From NCBI RefSeq assembly GCF_035582795.1, contig NC_134371.1, forward strand, positions 51,253,001-51,317,000: a stretch of DNA of 64,000 nt, in the 5' to 3' direction. Under the pieces are notes generated by a model. The model searched no databases. It saw nothing but the letters and a program-made list of their open reading frames with translations, and was not told where the DNA came from. Position 1 is the stretch's first letter. Each line of letters begins with the position of its first letter. The position numbers and the translations under genes were made by a program. The stretch is from Mycteria americana. Lineage: Eukaryota; Chordata; Aves; Ciconiiformes; Ciconiidae. This document shows positions 37,422-52,400 of the stretch, one piece after another.

Positions 37422-40400
37422 CTGCAAGAAAGCAAATTAGTGTAGTTTCAGAGCGATTGGACATTAATTAATGCTACGCAGGTCAAATATTTGATAAAGA
37501 TTTAAGAAAAAAACTACAAAGCTTCTTCCCCAAAAGCCTATGCTTCCTCTGTTAGTGCAAGTTTGAGTGTGCATGTTGCTGAAGTCCTCTCTGAAAAGAG
37601 CTGAACAGGATGAAAGCTTCGGCAGACCTTATCTGAATCTAGCATGATCTCACACTGCAGTTCTTACATTCCATTGTACAATAGTATGAATTTTTAAAAA
37701 ATGTTTAATCTAAAAAGATAGTAGCAATTAAAAACATTTGTTACCTCCACCAATAAAACCAGCAAGTTAGTTTTAAAAAGGCTCAGTTTTGATATTTCAG
37801 ACCAGAACAGTATGACTAGCACTTTTGTTGACATGGGATATGTTAAAGAGGATAGACAGCTTGCAATACTTGAGGTTTGAAGTTATTCAAAGGGCAGGAA
37901 CTTCCCTTTAAAATTTGATTTTACCATGCAATTATTAAGCTTATGGGAGTAATAGGACCAAGCAAATAGTTTTTCATATTCTGCCACTTGAAGACCTACT
38001 TTGAGTTTCCTGTTTCATTTGCTGGACTAACTCTTCAGGTAGCATAGTTCTAGTGTTTTCAGTCATTCAGGCCCTTCAAAATAAGGGCCTGAGCTAACAC
38101 TTTTTATTCTCTACTAAAGCTGAAACAAAATCAGCTGGCAAGAGTCAGCAACTTACTGCTTCTCTCCTCCTACGTTCTTGTTCCATTTTTCTAGCCAAGT
38201 TACGGTCTTGAACAAGAGTATGTTGTTGAGCTTTGGGCAGTTGTTTGCTCTTTTGCTCTTTTTGGGGCTCACAGTCTGTCACTGCCACGGCATCCAATCC
38301 TGTGCCTTCATAGCCCCTTTAAAGAAAGCAGACGAGATTGGTATGGGATAAGATTTTCTTCTTGTTTTTCTTCATAACAAGCCTTTGCACCTGAAGAGAA
38401 TTCTGCAAATAACTTAAATCAGCACATAGCAGTCAAACCGTGGTTCTGTTTTACATGTTGATTCATAGTAATTTCCCTTCGCAAGAGGTATGTGCATGCA
38501 ATTGTTGGGCTGTAGTAGGGTAGGGTTTCCTGTGTTCCATTTCCAATCTACATGCACACAGGATTTATATACGTGCTACACAAAGCATGTATATAAAAGT
38601 GCATATATCTGTCAAAGAAAGTGCATTTCTTTGACAGACATACACACTTACATTTCTGTTACTTTCTTGGCCCATGATGTTTTGCTTCTACCTTCTTCCT
38701 CTTCAAGTAGTTATTCGAGTTAGATTTCACTAACTTCAGGCAAGCATCTGTAATGTCTTATTCCATAAAGGTACATAAGCTACCTGCCCAGTTTCCTCCT
38801 CATGGAAACCTGTAGTAGCTGAAGGTGCCTGGACTGTTCACTATGTGTTCTGAACAAGGAGTGTACTCTTAAGTCTCTCAAATGCTCTGTTTATTAAAAT
38901 AATACACTCCAAACAAGTGACTTATTCTAATACAGCCAGCGACATACAGGAGCAGGAGAATTTAGGAACTGGCTCAGACTTATCTTTCACAGGGTCAAAC
39001 AGACAAGAAAAAAAAAAAATCAAGACTACTGGGGAAATATTACAGAAAGCAGAGTTTCAAAAAGGTGGCAAACAGCAACCTAAGATACTACTGCAATGCA
39101 CTAATTAGTAGGCAGTCACTTATCCCACTCAGCATAAGAATAGACCTCAGACCGGGATACATATGTGGGTACTCACTAAAACAGTGGCTGCAAACAAATA
39201 GGGAAGAATACTACAGCAGTAGCTTATTGAATATGTTTCTCTACAGCAATACAAAGAATTCTGCTGTCTGAAGTGGTGCACACTGGAAATCCTTTAGCTA
39301 TGTTAACACTGTTAACGTCAAGTTCTTAGATTATCCTGCTTCACAGAAATAAGATACTGAGGACAGGTGTGAATCCTGGTCATGACCAGAGAAACTGAGT
39401 GCTCTAGGGGACCAAAAAAACACCAGACCAAAAACTCAAGAAGTTTCTTTGACTACTGAAATGATACTGATTTGCAGGAGAAAAAGCCACTTTGTGCATT
39501 TTGGATGTGCAGTTGTGCTTAGAGTGGTACAGCTCCCCCCCTTCATCTGACACATGGCAATTACCTAATCCAAACCACTTGTTCCTGTGGAATAACTAAG
39601 CCACCCAGTACCATACAAGCAAAAAATAGAATCATATTTAAACATATGTGCTTACAAACCTCTCTTTTTCTTGAGAAAGGTTTTGCAGTTCCCTCTCGGC
39701 TTGCACCAGAGGCCTTTTTAACTCCTGCGCTTGCCCACTCCTCTTCTTTAATGCTGCTTTCCTGAACTGTTTGAAGCTCTCAGGAGATGTTTTTATCGGA
39801 ACTGGAAGCATCATTGTTTTACATAAGCTTACCCAGGAATCTATATTCTTAAATCCTGTATCCTGAAGTTATTAGAAAAAGGAAAACATAGAACAGGCAA
39901 AAATCATCCATTATCTGCTTAGTTCTTACATTAGCACAACGTTGTTTTGACTAGACCTATTTGGGAATATCTACAACAAAATATCCTTACTTTGGCAGAA
40001 TATTAGTGCAAATACAGCAATATAAGCAGACTTCAATATGTTTTCTCATCAACTTTGAGATTCTTTAGCAATATGCTAAAAATCATTAGCATTTGTGGCT
40101 ATTCTTACCCAAGCCTTTATTTCCACCCCTCCATTTTTTTAAATTCCAGAAAACATGAATTCTTATGCAAGGTCCATTGACAATATTTTAATACAGAGAA
40201 CATCCAACTCATTTCTATAATTAATCATTACATAACAATAGTTTTGTATTGGGCTTGTAGGTTTTGTTTGTTTTAAATACCCATGTTTTCTCCCCCCCGG
40301 CATTTTCTTCACAGCGTAAAACCAGTATTCTTAAGAAGTACTGCTTCTAGTAGAAGGTCACATGTTTATGAAGGAAATACGTATTTTTGGAACTTAATTC

Positions 40401-43400
40401 AGTAAGTTAGTTAATAGCTTTCTGAAAGCTAAGTACCTAAAGCAAAGTCCTAGGAACATTTTAATTCAACAGACTATATACAAAATTTTTAGGTCCAGAG
40501 GCTGACATGATCGATTATTTAGACTAGTAACTTTGATTTGATGTTTTCAAATAGCCGATTACCACAGAAAAATTTAAATAATAGGTAAGAAAATTCTTCT
40601 GTTCCTCCATTTAAGATAACCTATTGTACTCTAGGGAGTATTTTGCTTAAGTTTCATAAAACCCATCAGATTATTTCCCAATTCTAATGATGTCATCAAA
40701 AGTGTATCATCCTGTTTCAGAACAGGTTTTTCAATAGTACCCAAGGCTATATTCCACACTACTCTTATTTTTGTTACTGGATCAGCAAGAGAAAGCACAC
40801 TAGTAGCTTGAGTATTAGAACTAGATCAAGGAACACTAATAGTTTAAATGTTAAAACTAGATGAGATAAGCCACATTTTTAATGACAATATGGGTATGTT
40901 ATGTTTAACTTAATCTTATATCATTTATCTTCTGAAATGATGAGAGCCCATAGCTTTTTGTTTGTTTGCTTGTTTTTAGCACTAGAAATGAGATAAATCT
41001 GTACAGGTTATAACAATGCCCAAGATCTATCAGACACTAAATACTTGAATCATTGAAAAGACCAGATTTTCAGAGAAAATCCCAGGACAGGGAATTATTG
41101 ATCCTAGTAAGTATACTCAAGCTCTTCTCAAATAGGACTTGAGCAACACTTACCTTTCTTGGAAGAATTCTGGATTTTGGCTCTAGCATGTTTTTACCAT
41201 TAGGTTTATCATTAGGTGTACAATGACCTGATGGAAGAATAAAAATGATTTTTCACTCATGTTGATTTTATGGACTGTATTTCCTCAAATTTAAGTGATA
41301 AAAATTTAGTCATTGTAGAAACTGACTTAAGAATTTACACTACATTTTTTTCTTGTTTATTATGCAGTTCAGAATAGCAGAAATGCTCCCAAACATTTCC
41401 TAAGCTTAAATTGAACTGGACCAATTCTCTCCAGTTTGGGGCAGGGAAAGGAATGGTTAAGCTCAACTACAGATGAGAAGTTAACTCCTGGTTAATTCTA
41501 GGAGAGGTCCCAGCAGAATGCCTAAAAAGTTTGGTCAGAAAGTCTCAACACAGCACCTTGCCAGTTGCTCACCTCCTGCTGTCCCCTCCCCTCCCCTCCC
41601 CTCCCCTCCCTACCCAGCCCTCTTCCATTTTGGTTCCAGCATTATTTAAGAGTATCTCATTCATCATGTAAACTCATTTTGCCTCAAGCTCTCCAGCCTA
41701 TTTCCTTTTTTTTTTTAAAAAAAAAAAAAAGCAAATAGGTGAGCCAATAAGGGCTAGTAATCACATTTCCAGCAGCCTACAGGATGTATGAATACTCCAT
41801 GCTGTTACCTCTATTACTTGCGAGGGAAAAAAAACCCCAGTATTTAACACAGGCAAAGTGGAAGTGCTATTTTGACAGTACTAACTTCATATTAACAGTT
41901 CTGATATGCTGTGTTACTGTAGAAGATCCATACTATTTTGTGTGAAAAACACTTCCCCTAAACCTTTTAAGACTTCAAAAAACTTTTAAAATGCAGGAAC
42001 AGATACAATTTCCTACAGTCATTACGGTAAGCCTGAAAATAGACTTTTGTTATGCTAGGGACCACCTAGAATACCACATGGTTTACAAAAGCCACATATT
42101 GGAGGATGGTGTGCTGGTTTTTTTTTTTGTTTGGGTTTTTTTTAACCTTATGCATTACTTTGTTATATTCCCTTTCTATAGAGCTTCTGGGATGAAAATC
42201 TAGGTGTACTCTGAAAAAGCCACTATTTTAGAACCAGATATATACAACATCGATATTTTATATCGTTCAACAAAGATCCTCTACTGCAGTTTGAGATGTT
42301 TCAGTATTGATTTTAGGTAAATGTTTAATAAGAAACTTTTAAGATAACATGTTGGGGTTTTTTTTTTATGCAAAAGATAGTTTTTAGATGTTTGAATCTA
42401 GAAAGCTGAAGGCAGAGTATCAAACCCTTAGCCAGTTTGTCATAAAAGGGGTCTTCAGAAAGACCTCACAGCCTCTAAAAGTCAAGAAAAGAACAGTGCC
42501 TGGCCTTTCTCCTATGCCCCCATGCATTGCCTCTGAGATGGTATAATTGCAAGTGAGCAGGAATGTTTTTACTACACAGTGGAATAAAATAGGATGAAAA
42601 ACGTCTGAAGTCTCTCAAGTACTATTGAAGAGGGTTCACAAATCCTGATGTCTCCGTTCTTGTGGATTCCAGGCCCAGTTAAGCAAAGTCTACCTAGATC
42701 AAAGTCTGTTATCAGAGACTTGTTCGCCTCCAGAAGAGAGAACTAGTGTATTAAGGTGTCCTCCTTAGTACAATAGGCAGCTTTCTTTCATCGAGCATTT
42801 ATCCTCATACAGGCAGCTTGAATCTTCATATAAACTTGACAGTCTTGAGCACTGAATACTCCAAAATAAAGCAAGAGCTTCACATACCCAAAAATGTCTA
42901 ACCCCATTGTTAAGATCAGTTTGATCAACCTGTTCCACTCCCAAGAAGATCTACCTGAAGCAAACTTAAGATGAATTTCAATTTATAGTCACATCTGTCT
43001 TAAAGCTCTAGCTTTAACACAGGAATATGAGACTGTGTCAGAAATATTTGCAGCCATGGGCTTTGAAACAGGCATTTTAGAGATACTTACACTACTGCCA
43101 GCCTTCACAGAACCTCTCATTGAGAGACACTGCTTTCTAATCTGAAGGGAAGCTTGTGGTTACCAGTTTCATAAGTTAAGAAGCTTAACAAGCCACCACT
43201 GAGTTCAGCAATACACCAAGCCTGCACCCATACCATCAGAGGTGTCACAAGTCTAAAATCAAGAACTCTTGTTTCAGAGATGCAGGAAACCTCACAGAAA
43301 TACCTGAGACAGGGGGATTCTCTACAAAATTCAATGAGTTGCTCTAAGCATCCAATCCTAAAGTAAGTTTCCCTGGTTTGATCTAAGCAGACAGATAGAG

Positions 43401-46400
43401 TACTGAACGCTCTCTACACTTTCTATCAATAGATTACAGGCCCTACAACAGTTCCAGATTAGCAAAGTTTGTGGTGTTGTTTAAAAAAAAAAAACCCAAA
43501 AGCCCAAATTCTGTATTCCACCCCCGCTTTCCAGTTTTCTACAGGAGTTAATAGTGGAAAGGCTAAGATAACACAGAGTACAGCTGGAGCAGGTATCATT
43601 GCAGGAACAGTCAACCACCACTGTATTATGGAAGGGGGCAATAACTACACTCACATAACAATGTTAAAAGCTCTGCTACGCAACATAATACTGAAGTTCA
43701 AGTGTACTCAAAGGCAGAGTCTCATTACTGGATAGTTCTTATATTAAACACAGGAGCTCCTCTACAACTGTCCACACAACTGTCCCTTGAAAAAGGGGAG
43801 AAGATAGAAACAGCACAAATTAAATGAGGATTAGGAATAGAAAGTTAAGAGGAATAAAGTCTAGGCAGTAAATAATTAAGTAGGGAAGGGAGCAAGCTTT
43901 CCCAATAATTTTGGCTATGCTTTTTCTTCTATGAATATTAAAACAGTGAGCTTAATTTACTCCTGCTTGTTTTCCCAGGCCTTTAACATATTAAGATAAC
44001 ACCAGGATCATGATAGTTACAGTCATGCAGTATACAGGACAGAAATTCAAGTTTTAGGCAGCCTCAAAACTTTCTAAGTGAAGATCATTAGCTGAATCCA
44101 TGGAACCCACGTAGCAGCCCCAGCTGCTACAAGTCTAAGCAAAAGGGGTCAGTATGTGTATGGATAGATGTGTTAAGACCATGAAAATACTGAATAGGAC
44201 ATCTTGGAGAATTAAATCTCCATTTTTGGAGTTGCTTTAATACAACTCAAGTACCCAGCATTATTCTTTGGCAACAATTAGACAGTTCATCAGTGATAAG
44301 GCTGTGCCTTTTAATTTCATTAAGTTTTCAGAAGATTGTTCCCTCCCTTGTTCAAGCCTATACAGGTAGTCTAGAGAGGAAACAGTAAAGGAGGAACCAA
44401 AACAATTATGGCTGTTAACACTAGGCTCTCAGCATGGATGTTTAGTGTCCAGCTCAGAATTCTTTAGTTTGAAATATGTATGAAGGTTTTGCATCTCTAC
44501 ATGGACTGCAGCTTTCAGCAAACCTGTGTTCTTGTAATCATTGCAAGTTTGTTCCATGATGAAAGCCCATTTGACATTGCTTTACTGTCAGATCCTTGTC
44601 CCCAGGAACCAGAGATGGTAACTCAAAATACACACAAAGTGCCCTGGGAAAAGACCTCCATGGAGGTTTGGCAGAAGACAGCTTAAAGGCCAGTGAAGTT
44701 CAGACTGGAGCATCAGTTCTCTCAGACTTCCTGGAAGACTAGGTTACTTATCCCTACTACTAAATTCAGAAAGCTAAGTTCTTAAATCAAAAAGTCATTT
44801 CTTTATATATTTTAACACAGAACAAGAACCAAGCATCCATTTAAGCTTTTTTTTTTTAAAGCAGCAAATAAAAAAGAAAAAGCAAGGGAAAACTGCACCC
44901 CCGCCATTACTCTGCAAACTGATTAGTGTACAAGTGTTCAGCATTTTATTTCTTTAAGCCAGGTTCATATACATTTTAAACTTTGCACCCCTGATATCAG
45001 TTACAGTTTATTATGACAATACATACTTTGTTCTTGACTTATGGATATTGAATCGGCAGTTCTCTCACTGGCCTTCTTTTGGAGTTTATTTGATTTGTCT
45101 AGATGTATTGTTTTCTCAGCTTGTTTACTCCACTCAGCACTGTCAATCTGGGAAGTTGTGTTGGATACCTAGAAGAGAAGTTAGACTTCAAAATCTGTTC
45201 TGAAGTGCTAAACATGGATCCTTAAAATACAGCAGCAGCATTAAAGATTTCGAAGCTTAGAGCAGGAAATTGTTGCAGCTCTAGCTCCTGCAAACACCAG
45301 GGAAGAATTAGATTTCATTCATATTATGGTAGTCAAAGCAAGTTCTTACATTAACACTTTGGATTTAGAACATGAACTACTCAGAGATACAAAGTGATGG
45401 AGTGGGTAGAATATGAGAAACTGATAGAAGCTCTTTAACCCTTGACATGGTACAACATAATAAAGTTGGCTTTTACTGTTGTAAAGCCAGTTGCTCCACT
45501 CTAGCTTATAGATCAGGGTGAAGGGCAGCTGTATTACTCCAGTTCGGTGGTAGTTTTTCCTCTGTTCAAGATTGTGTAGTAATCCCCTTGAACTGGGGAA
45601 GGTGTCGCACAAACCTGAGTCTCATAACATATACTACTTGCTGCCTTTGCCTAGTGGATGCAAATGGGAAAGGGCAAGTTGCTTTTCTTTCTTTCAGGAC
45701 ACATTCTTGTGCTCATAGACTCAAGAGGTAGTTTCTATCCATTTCAGAAAATAAAAAGCTATTAAAACATGGCTAAAGCAGCTATGTTTGAAACCATGTT
45801 GAGAAAGATAGTTAAACATCTTAAGATGGAAGAGATCATGCTGCTGCAGTAACATCAATAGCTTCCTTTGTAACACAGAGGCCCTTCTAACCAGGGTGCT
45901 CTCCAAGAGCATATTAAAACAGAAATCCACAGTGACTGGATATTTCACAACCTCGTCTATGACCCTGAAAGCCCCAGTTTCCATGGCTTTAGGAACAGGA
46001 AGAAAAACCAACACTTCAAGGATAGCCTCTAGGGTCTTCAGAGTATTACTGAGCTCATGAGATTGATATTTCTAGAAAACAGGAACATATGGTATAAGCT
46101 GCTTATCTCTTTTGTGAAACTGTAGGTTTATAGGGTGGGCTTTTAACCTGTAAGTGTGCAAGGGTTACTTAAGTTTAAGCTATAGCACTGAAAATAAGCT
46201 TTATATTACATTATAAACTTGATAGATTGATCAGCCAAACTCTTTCCTTTTGTGTTGCAGCCAACAGGCAATGAATTAATGCCCTATTAAAGGATAAGAA
46301 TCACTGTAAGTGGGGTTTTGGATAACTTTTGTTGTAAACCTTAAGTGACCTTCATTGCATCAAAGTCAAGCCTGGAATATTATATTTGATCTTATTTAAA

Positions 46401-49400
46401 GGAGTAAGAACATGCTTTAAATAAGTTATTTGAAATGAATGCACTGGAGAGAAGCATGTATTCACCTCTGGAAGAGCATGTGTGCACTGGGTGACAGAAG
46501 ACTGATTTGTCCTTGGAGTACTCTGAGGAGTTTGCTGGTCTGGAGCATCATGCAGAGCAGATACAGCTGAGATTATACCTGAGAAAGAAGTAGTGTATGA
46601 TTTCCCCTAACATGCAAAGTGCAGTCCTACATCTCAAAATTGGGTCACTGTTGAGATCTGTGGATTAACTGGATATGAAGATATGTATCCTAGCTGCATG
46701 ATTTGAGACAGTTATTTTTAATTAGTTTTTAATTGATTTCTCAGTTAATCAGCTACCAACTCAAGCTGTCTTTTACCAAAAACTCAGAAGCATCTGAAGT
46801 TATTAGACCTTTTGAAATGGGTGAGGGAAGATAATAGCTCCTTGGATCAAGTTTCTAAGCAGCTTAGTATTTGATATGCCTAGACAATAGCAATCAATTC
46901 AGAGGCCCTATGGCACCAAACCTTAAATTCAGCTAAATAGGGATTTCAGACATGAACTTGAGTGGTGGGTGATGGGTTTAAGCATCCAATTCCTGCCTTA
47001 AGGTGTTCAGCACTTCCTGTAACCCCAGGTTCATTAAGGTATCATTTTCCATCTCAGAAGGAGGCATGAATACCTCCTCCTGTTTTAATACTATTCTGCC
47101 CCACCACAAATGCCCCAGTAATCTGAAACCCTAGCCAATCCTCAGTGCTGCCACGCTTTTATTTACATCATGCTTTTTATAATCCATACCCTGCAAGAAC
47201 TTTTTCTATTACCCACTTGATAACCTCCAAAACCTCAAGATAAGCTTATTAGGCAATACAAACATTAGTTCTGCCATCCCTTCTTTCCTCAGCAGTCAGA
47301 TATAGCCATGCTTCTTGCCATAAAAACGTTACCTGAGGGAGACTGGGAATTTTTTTCTGATGGTTTAAGTGATCTATTCTGTAAAGGCTGAAGCCTCTGC
47401 AGTGCATTGGGAGGTGGCTGCTGCAGTTCAGATGATCCACGATTTTGGAAGCTACTAGCAAGAGATGAGGGCTGTGCTTGCAGAACAGTATTGCAGGATG
47501 TCCTCTGTAAACACAGCGGTATTCTCTAGAAAGAGATTGCAGTAGTTAATACAGCCAAATCTTGGTTTTTATAGCTATTTGATCCTCTTTCCCCACCATT
47601 GCCCCATTTCCACTGTTCATAGGCTTCAGTAGTCCTTGTATTGTAATACTAATCTAGCATTTTCTCAGACTTGAGAGGACAAAAGCCCATGAGGTGAAGT
47701 GCACTGCCTTGGTCTGACAGATACAGAAAACCCATGATAACAAAATGTAATGTGAGATTTGAAGTATGATGATTGTTGTTACTCAGAGTCAGTTAGGGGC
47801 TGTTATAACTGACCAAGCTGAGGCTTCCTTCATGTGTCTTGTTTTCTCAAGTTTATTGCTGTCATTCTGTCACTGCAGAGGCTGCACTTTTTAAACAAAA
47901 AAAGGGTGTTGCATAATTCCTCCCCTCAGTCTTTGCTTGTGAAGATACAGAAGAAGCAGCTGAATAATAAATTTGCAGCCTAGTTTCCTGTATCCAGCTA
48001 AGCACTTTAAGTGAAAGCAAGTCTATTGTAAGAAGAATGAAGGCTTTGCTGTGATCTTGCTTTGAAATCCAAGGTCTCTATCTCTAGTAGCTTCAAGGGA
48101 AATTGTGAAAGGCAGCTAACCCTGACGAGATTTAACACCCACTGTATATACAGGAATAGAGCAATTCAATCATAGAGGCATTAAAAATTATTTCTAGATA
48201 GAACTGCTGTTGCTTATAATACCATAGTAATAAGTAATATAAAGTATCCTGAAAATGACTAATGTATTGTACAATGTATTTATTTTCATGTATAGAAGTG
48301 AGGTTATTCATAGATAAAGAAAAAATATTTAAGTGGGATTTGCACTGTTTATTAGGTCAATTCTATACTCAAAGATCAAGTTGGAGAGGATTTTCCTTTT
48401 TTGGGGGTGGGGTGTGCAGAGTATTCTCCCCCTCTCTTCTTCTCCCTTGTCCCTTCACCCAACACAGAATTACCACAATGATTCTAAGTAAAAGCCTCCG
48501 GAGTTCTCCCAGTACATCACTTTCTAGACAGATACATAAGCTACTTTTAACAAACAGCAGATTTTACATCTCCATGTAAATCAGTCCTACAGAACAAGTA
48601 GCATTCAAGCCATATTCATTATTTCCTGATAAAGTTGTGTCATTTCCAGTGCTGTGGTACGTAACAACTAACTTAGTTCAGGGCAGAAATGTTATATCCA
48701 TTCCAGTCAGTTTACCTTAAGCTTTTCCGTAGAAGTTGGACAGTTCTGCCTGGCTCCAGTCTGTTTTGAGCAGGTTTCTGTAACTGTAAATACAGCAAGG
48801 CAGGCAGAAAGAGGGGGATGGCGGGGGGGAATCAGTCATTCGCATATGTTTCATTATTCACACATACAAGATGTGAGTTGCAGTTGTACCTAGAGAGCCA
48901 AACCTCACAGTGAAAGGAACATTCTGATCTTGAATACTTTGACTTCAGCTTGATGTGTTTAGAGAACTTCTCCCAGATATAAAAAAAGACCACAAAGATT
49001 CCTGCAGGATCAAGGTCTTTGGTGCCATCAATGACTTCACTGTTTACTTCCCCACGCTGCAAAGGGTTGAGCATTCATCTCACTTTACACTGTTACCTCA
49101 TACAGATGTCTACATTGCAGACCTCCAGTTTGGCAGATCTGTTCTGCCCTAGAAAACTAAAGAGTTCTGTGTACAGAGAGAAACATCATTCTGATATCCC
49201 GATGCTGCAGCACTGTAACATCCCTCGAACAAGCTTAAGACAGCTTAATCACCAGGGTAGACTTTGGCTTTATGGTCAGTGCTGTTTGCACTTTTGTCCC
49301 TCAGCTTAGGGACTAAGCCTTACCCACAAGGTAAGGCACCCTTCATGCTGCAGACTAGAAGATGAAAATGAAGTAAATCACACTTTCAAAAAGGAATCAA

Positions 49401-52400
49401 AACCACACGAGTAAGCTATAGCCTAGTAGTCAAGTCTCCAGGTTAGATACACAGACCTCTGGCTCACTGATTTTGGTCCCTAAAGATTTTAACTGGTAAG
49501 TTGAGTGGATGCTGTAGTGGTCTTTTTTTTTTACCTACAAACTCAGTATTAAGACACTCATTTAATAGCACTGGAATTGAGCCTTCAACATGGAGCAAAC
49601 CTACAAGGGTAACTCAAGTCCCTAGTAAGCATGTGGAACAGTAAATACTAACTGAAAAGGCAGATGTTTTGCCCACACAAACACAAAAGGAAGCTTTCTG
49701 ACCTGATTCAGAGTCACTGCTATCTGAGGAGCTAGAACTACTGCTAGTACTGCTGCCAGAGTCTGAGGAGCTGCTGCTGTTGCTGCTGTCACTCAGTCTG
49801 CTTGGTCCAATACTGGACTCAGAGTTGTTTTCAACTGCAAGAAAAAAAAAAAAGAGAATTTAGAACAACCTGCAGTGGAACAGCCTTCATATACAAGACT
49901 AGGATCAACCTTGTTAGGTCTATTCTCCCATATCAAGGTTAATCTTCTGCCATTTCCTTGTCCACTGTCCATTTAGCAGTGGATTTGAGACCATTATAGA
50001 GGAGGAAGATTTACCAGCAGCATGCTAGTTGAATGAATGAAATAGCCAAGGAGGAGCTGTAATCACACAATTCACAATCCTAAAGTAGGTTAAAACTGTG
50101 CTGTCTTAAGATACAATTCAAGCAATTTTCCCCCAGAAGTTTTCCTGCTGTTAAGAGCCTGTTTCTGTGCTTGCTGCTGCTGCCAGACTTGCATGCTGAG
50201 GTCTTTATCTATAGCCAACTCTCCTCTTTCCCAAGCCATATGTATTCCAGAATTGTCATCTTTTGCCACCTCCCCACCATCTGACTATTTTGCATCTGCA
50301 GGATTGATTTAACTCAGTTTATAGTGATTTTGCAGTCAAAAAGCTTTTTCAAAGTGTGTTGCTCTGATAGAAGCTTTGAAAATGAGAAGCTGCATGGATA
50401 CCTGTTTCCCTGGACACAAGTCTTTGTTAAGTGCCAGCTTAAACTCTTCCTTGTAAAGGCGGCAGATACCAGTTGTAAAGATTCCCTGGCCTGCCTCCTC
50501 CCTCTCCCTGCAACATAGTCTTTTCAATTAATTTCAGCTGCTTCTATAAGCTTTTCTTTCTAGGATGTTTTCAAGCCATCATGTATACCAGACAGGAAGA
50601 CGATTGCCTAAGCTAATGCTGGATACAAGCCTGTGTCTTGCAGGGCTGCTTCTATCATTTCAGCTAACTGGTTTTACATAGGAACTTAACAGATATCCAA
50701 TAGAGGGCAATAATAGCACTCACTAGTTTAATGAGGAACAACTTGACCTATAATAGTAGCATCAGCTGCATTGATCTGTTCTCAGTCCCTGATGAGAACC
50801 ACCAGTAAGTGTAGATATGCTCAAGTATATACTGAATTTCTGGCTTTGATACTGAAACGCATTATTGCCTGAAAAACTGAATTGATTCTCCTCGGGCACT
50901 TCCTTAAGACTAAGGCAACACAGCACACCTGTCACTGATGCAGAAGTTTTGCTAGCATGACAGCATTAGTGAGGCTGCAATCTAACAAGTATGACTAGAG
51001 TTTGTTATTCTTTAATCTCTAAGCCACAGAAAGTGAATTGCAAACAAATACATAGATGGTGGGACACTCTTCCTCCGCTCCTGCCATGTTTTCATATGTC
51101 AGCGTAAGGGAGGTGCTCAGTATCCCTTAAGCTCTGAAACTGTTGTCATCTTTACCTGTAATAAAGGATTAGGTGCAAGAATAAGGAAGATGTTTTAGAC
51201 AGGACAAGTAACCAACCAAATTTGCTGCTGTGATTCCAGCTCATTCAACATAGGAAGAATCTTAAGACTAGCAATAGGAAGCTTAAGACTTCAACTGTTC
51301 TGGGGAGAAAGTCCCCAGCTGCATAACAGTACATAAGCCCAAGGGGAGAATCCCACTTTAAGCTATTTCTGTTGTAAATAAATAAAATGAAGTCACATTA
51401 CACTTGAGGTTCTCTTTCCTTGGGTTTAGTTGACCATTGACATCCAGTAGTCTCTTCTCTAGCTCTTGTTTCCTCTCAGAATTAAGTTGTTCTTTTGATT
51501 TTGTTGCTTTTTTAGCTGCATGTGAAACAGAAGTTAACATTGCAGCAAAACAGAAAACAAATAGAGTTTGGTTTTGTTTTTTTTTCTTTTTTAAAAACAT
51601 CATTTATGCTACATACCCCGCTGCTTTCTTGGTTTCTTCCTCAAACATGTTGCCACATATTCCTTTAGTTCTCTGAGTGTTGAAGCCTTTAAGGTTTCAA
51701 AGTCTATTTCTATCTCATCAGGGTTAGAGTTCCTCAGTGAAGGTTCTCTAGACTGTATTATATGGACTACTTTCCCAAGCTTATCTCCAGGGAGTTTATT
51801 TATGTCCAAACTCAACTGTCTTTTTTCATCATAATTCATAGGCTTGGCACCATCTTCATCTTCTGACTTATGTGCCAACAAGACCTGCTGCATGGTTTTC
51901 TTTGATTGACTGCAAGAAAAAAAAAGTGTACTGCAGTAAAAGCAGTTTAAAATAATTTGACACCCACACAAGTCCCCCACACGTACATGTTTAAAGACAG
52001 CTTTTTCTTGGATTTCTTCTTGTGTTTTAGATTTTTCTTCTTTTGAATCAGGCTTTTTAATTTGGCCTTTTCTTTGTTCTTACTTTTCTCTCTTTTAGCC
52101 TTCCCTTTCTTTTTCAGTCTAGGTAAGTATGCTCTGGTCAAAGCCTGCAACTGCTGGTGAACAGCTTTAAGCTATCAAAAGCAAAAAAAGAAAAATAATG
52201 CTGATAAGATTAGGCATTGTAGGGTGAAAAATAAACTGGCCCTAAATATCACAGGAGGTTTGTGGCAGCTGAGCAGATATTAATAGGATGTTTGCTCTCC
52301 AAACGAGGTTTATTTTCCAAGCATCTTACTGTATTATAGATTAGTCACAGACTATTTATATAGAAGACGTAAGGCTACTTATTTTATGCAGACATTTCTG

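Larger units (their letters stand above)
47505..51401 (-). other. BRDT introns 10-12
   Basis: Introns of 1.6, 0.9 and 1.2 kb around exons 11 (49703-49834) and 12 (48716-48783). No repeat or other gene recognised. Confidence 0.6.

Noticed and set aside
41705-41730. T-run followed by A-run as a retroposed poly(A) tail
   Set aside because: No identifiable retrosequence or target duplication on either side.
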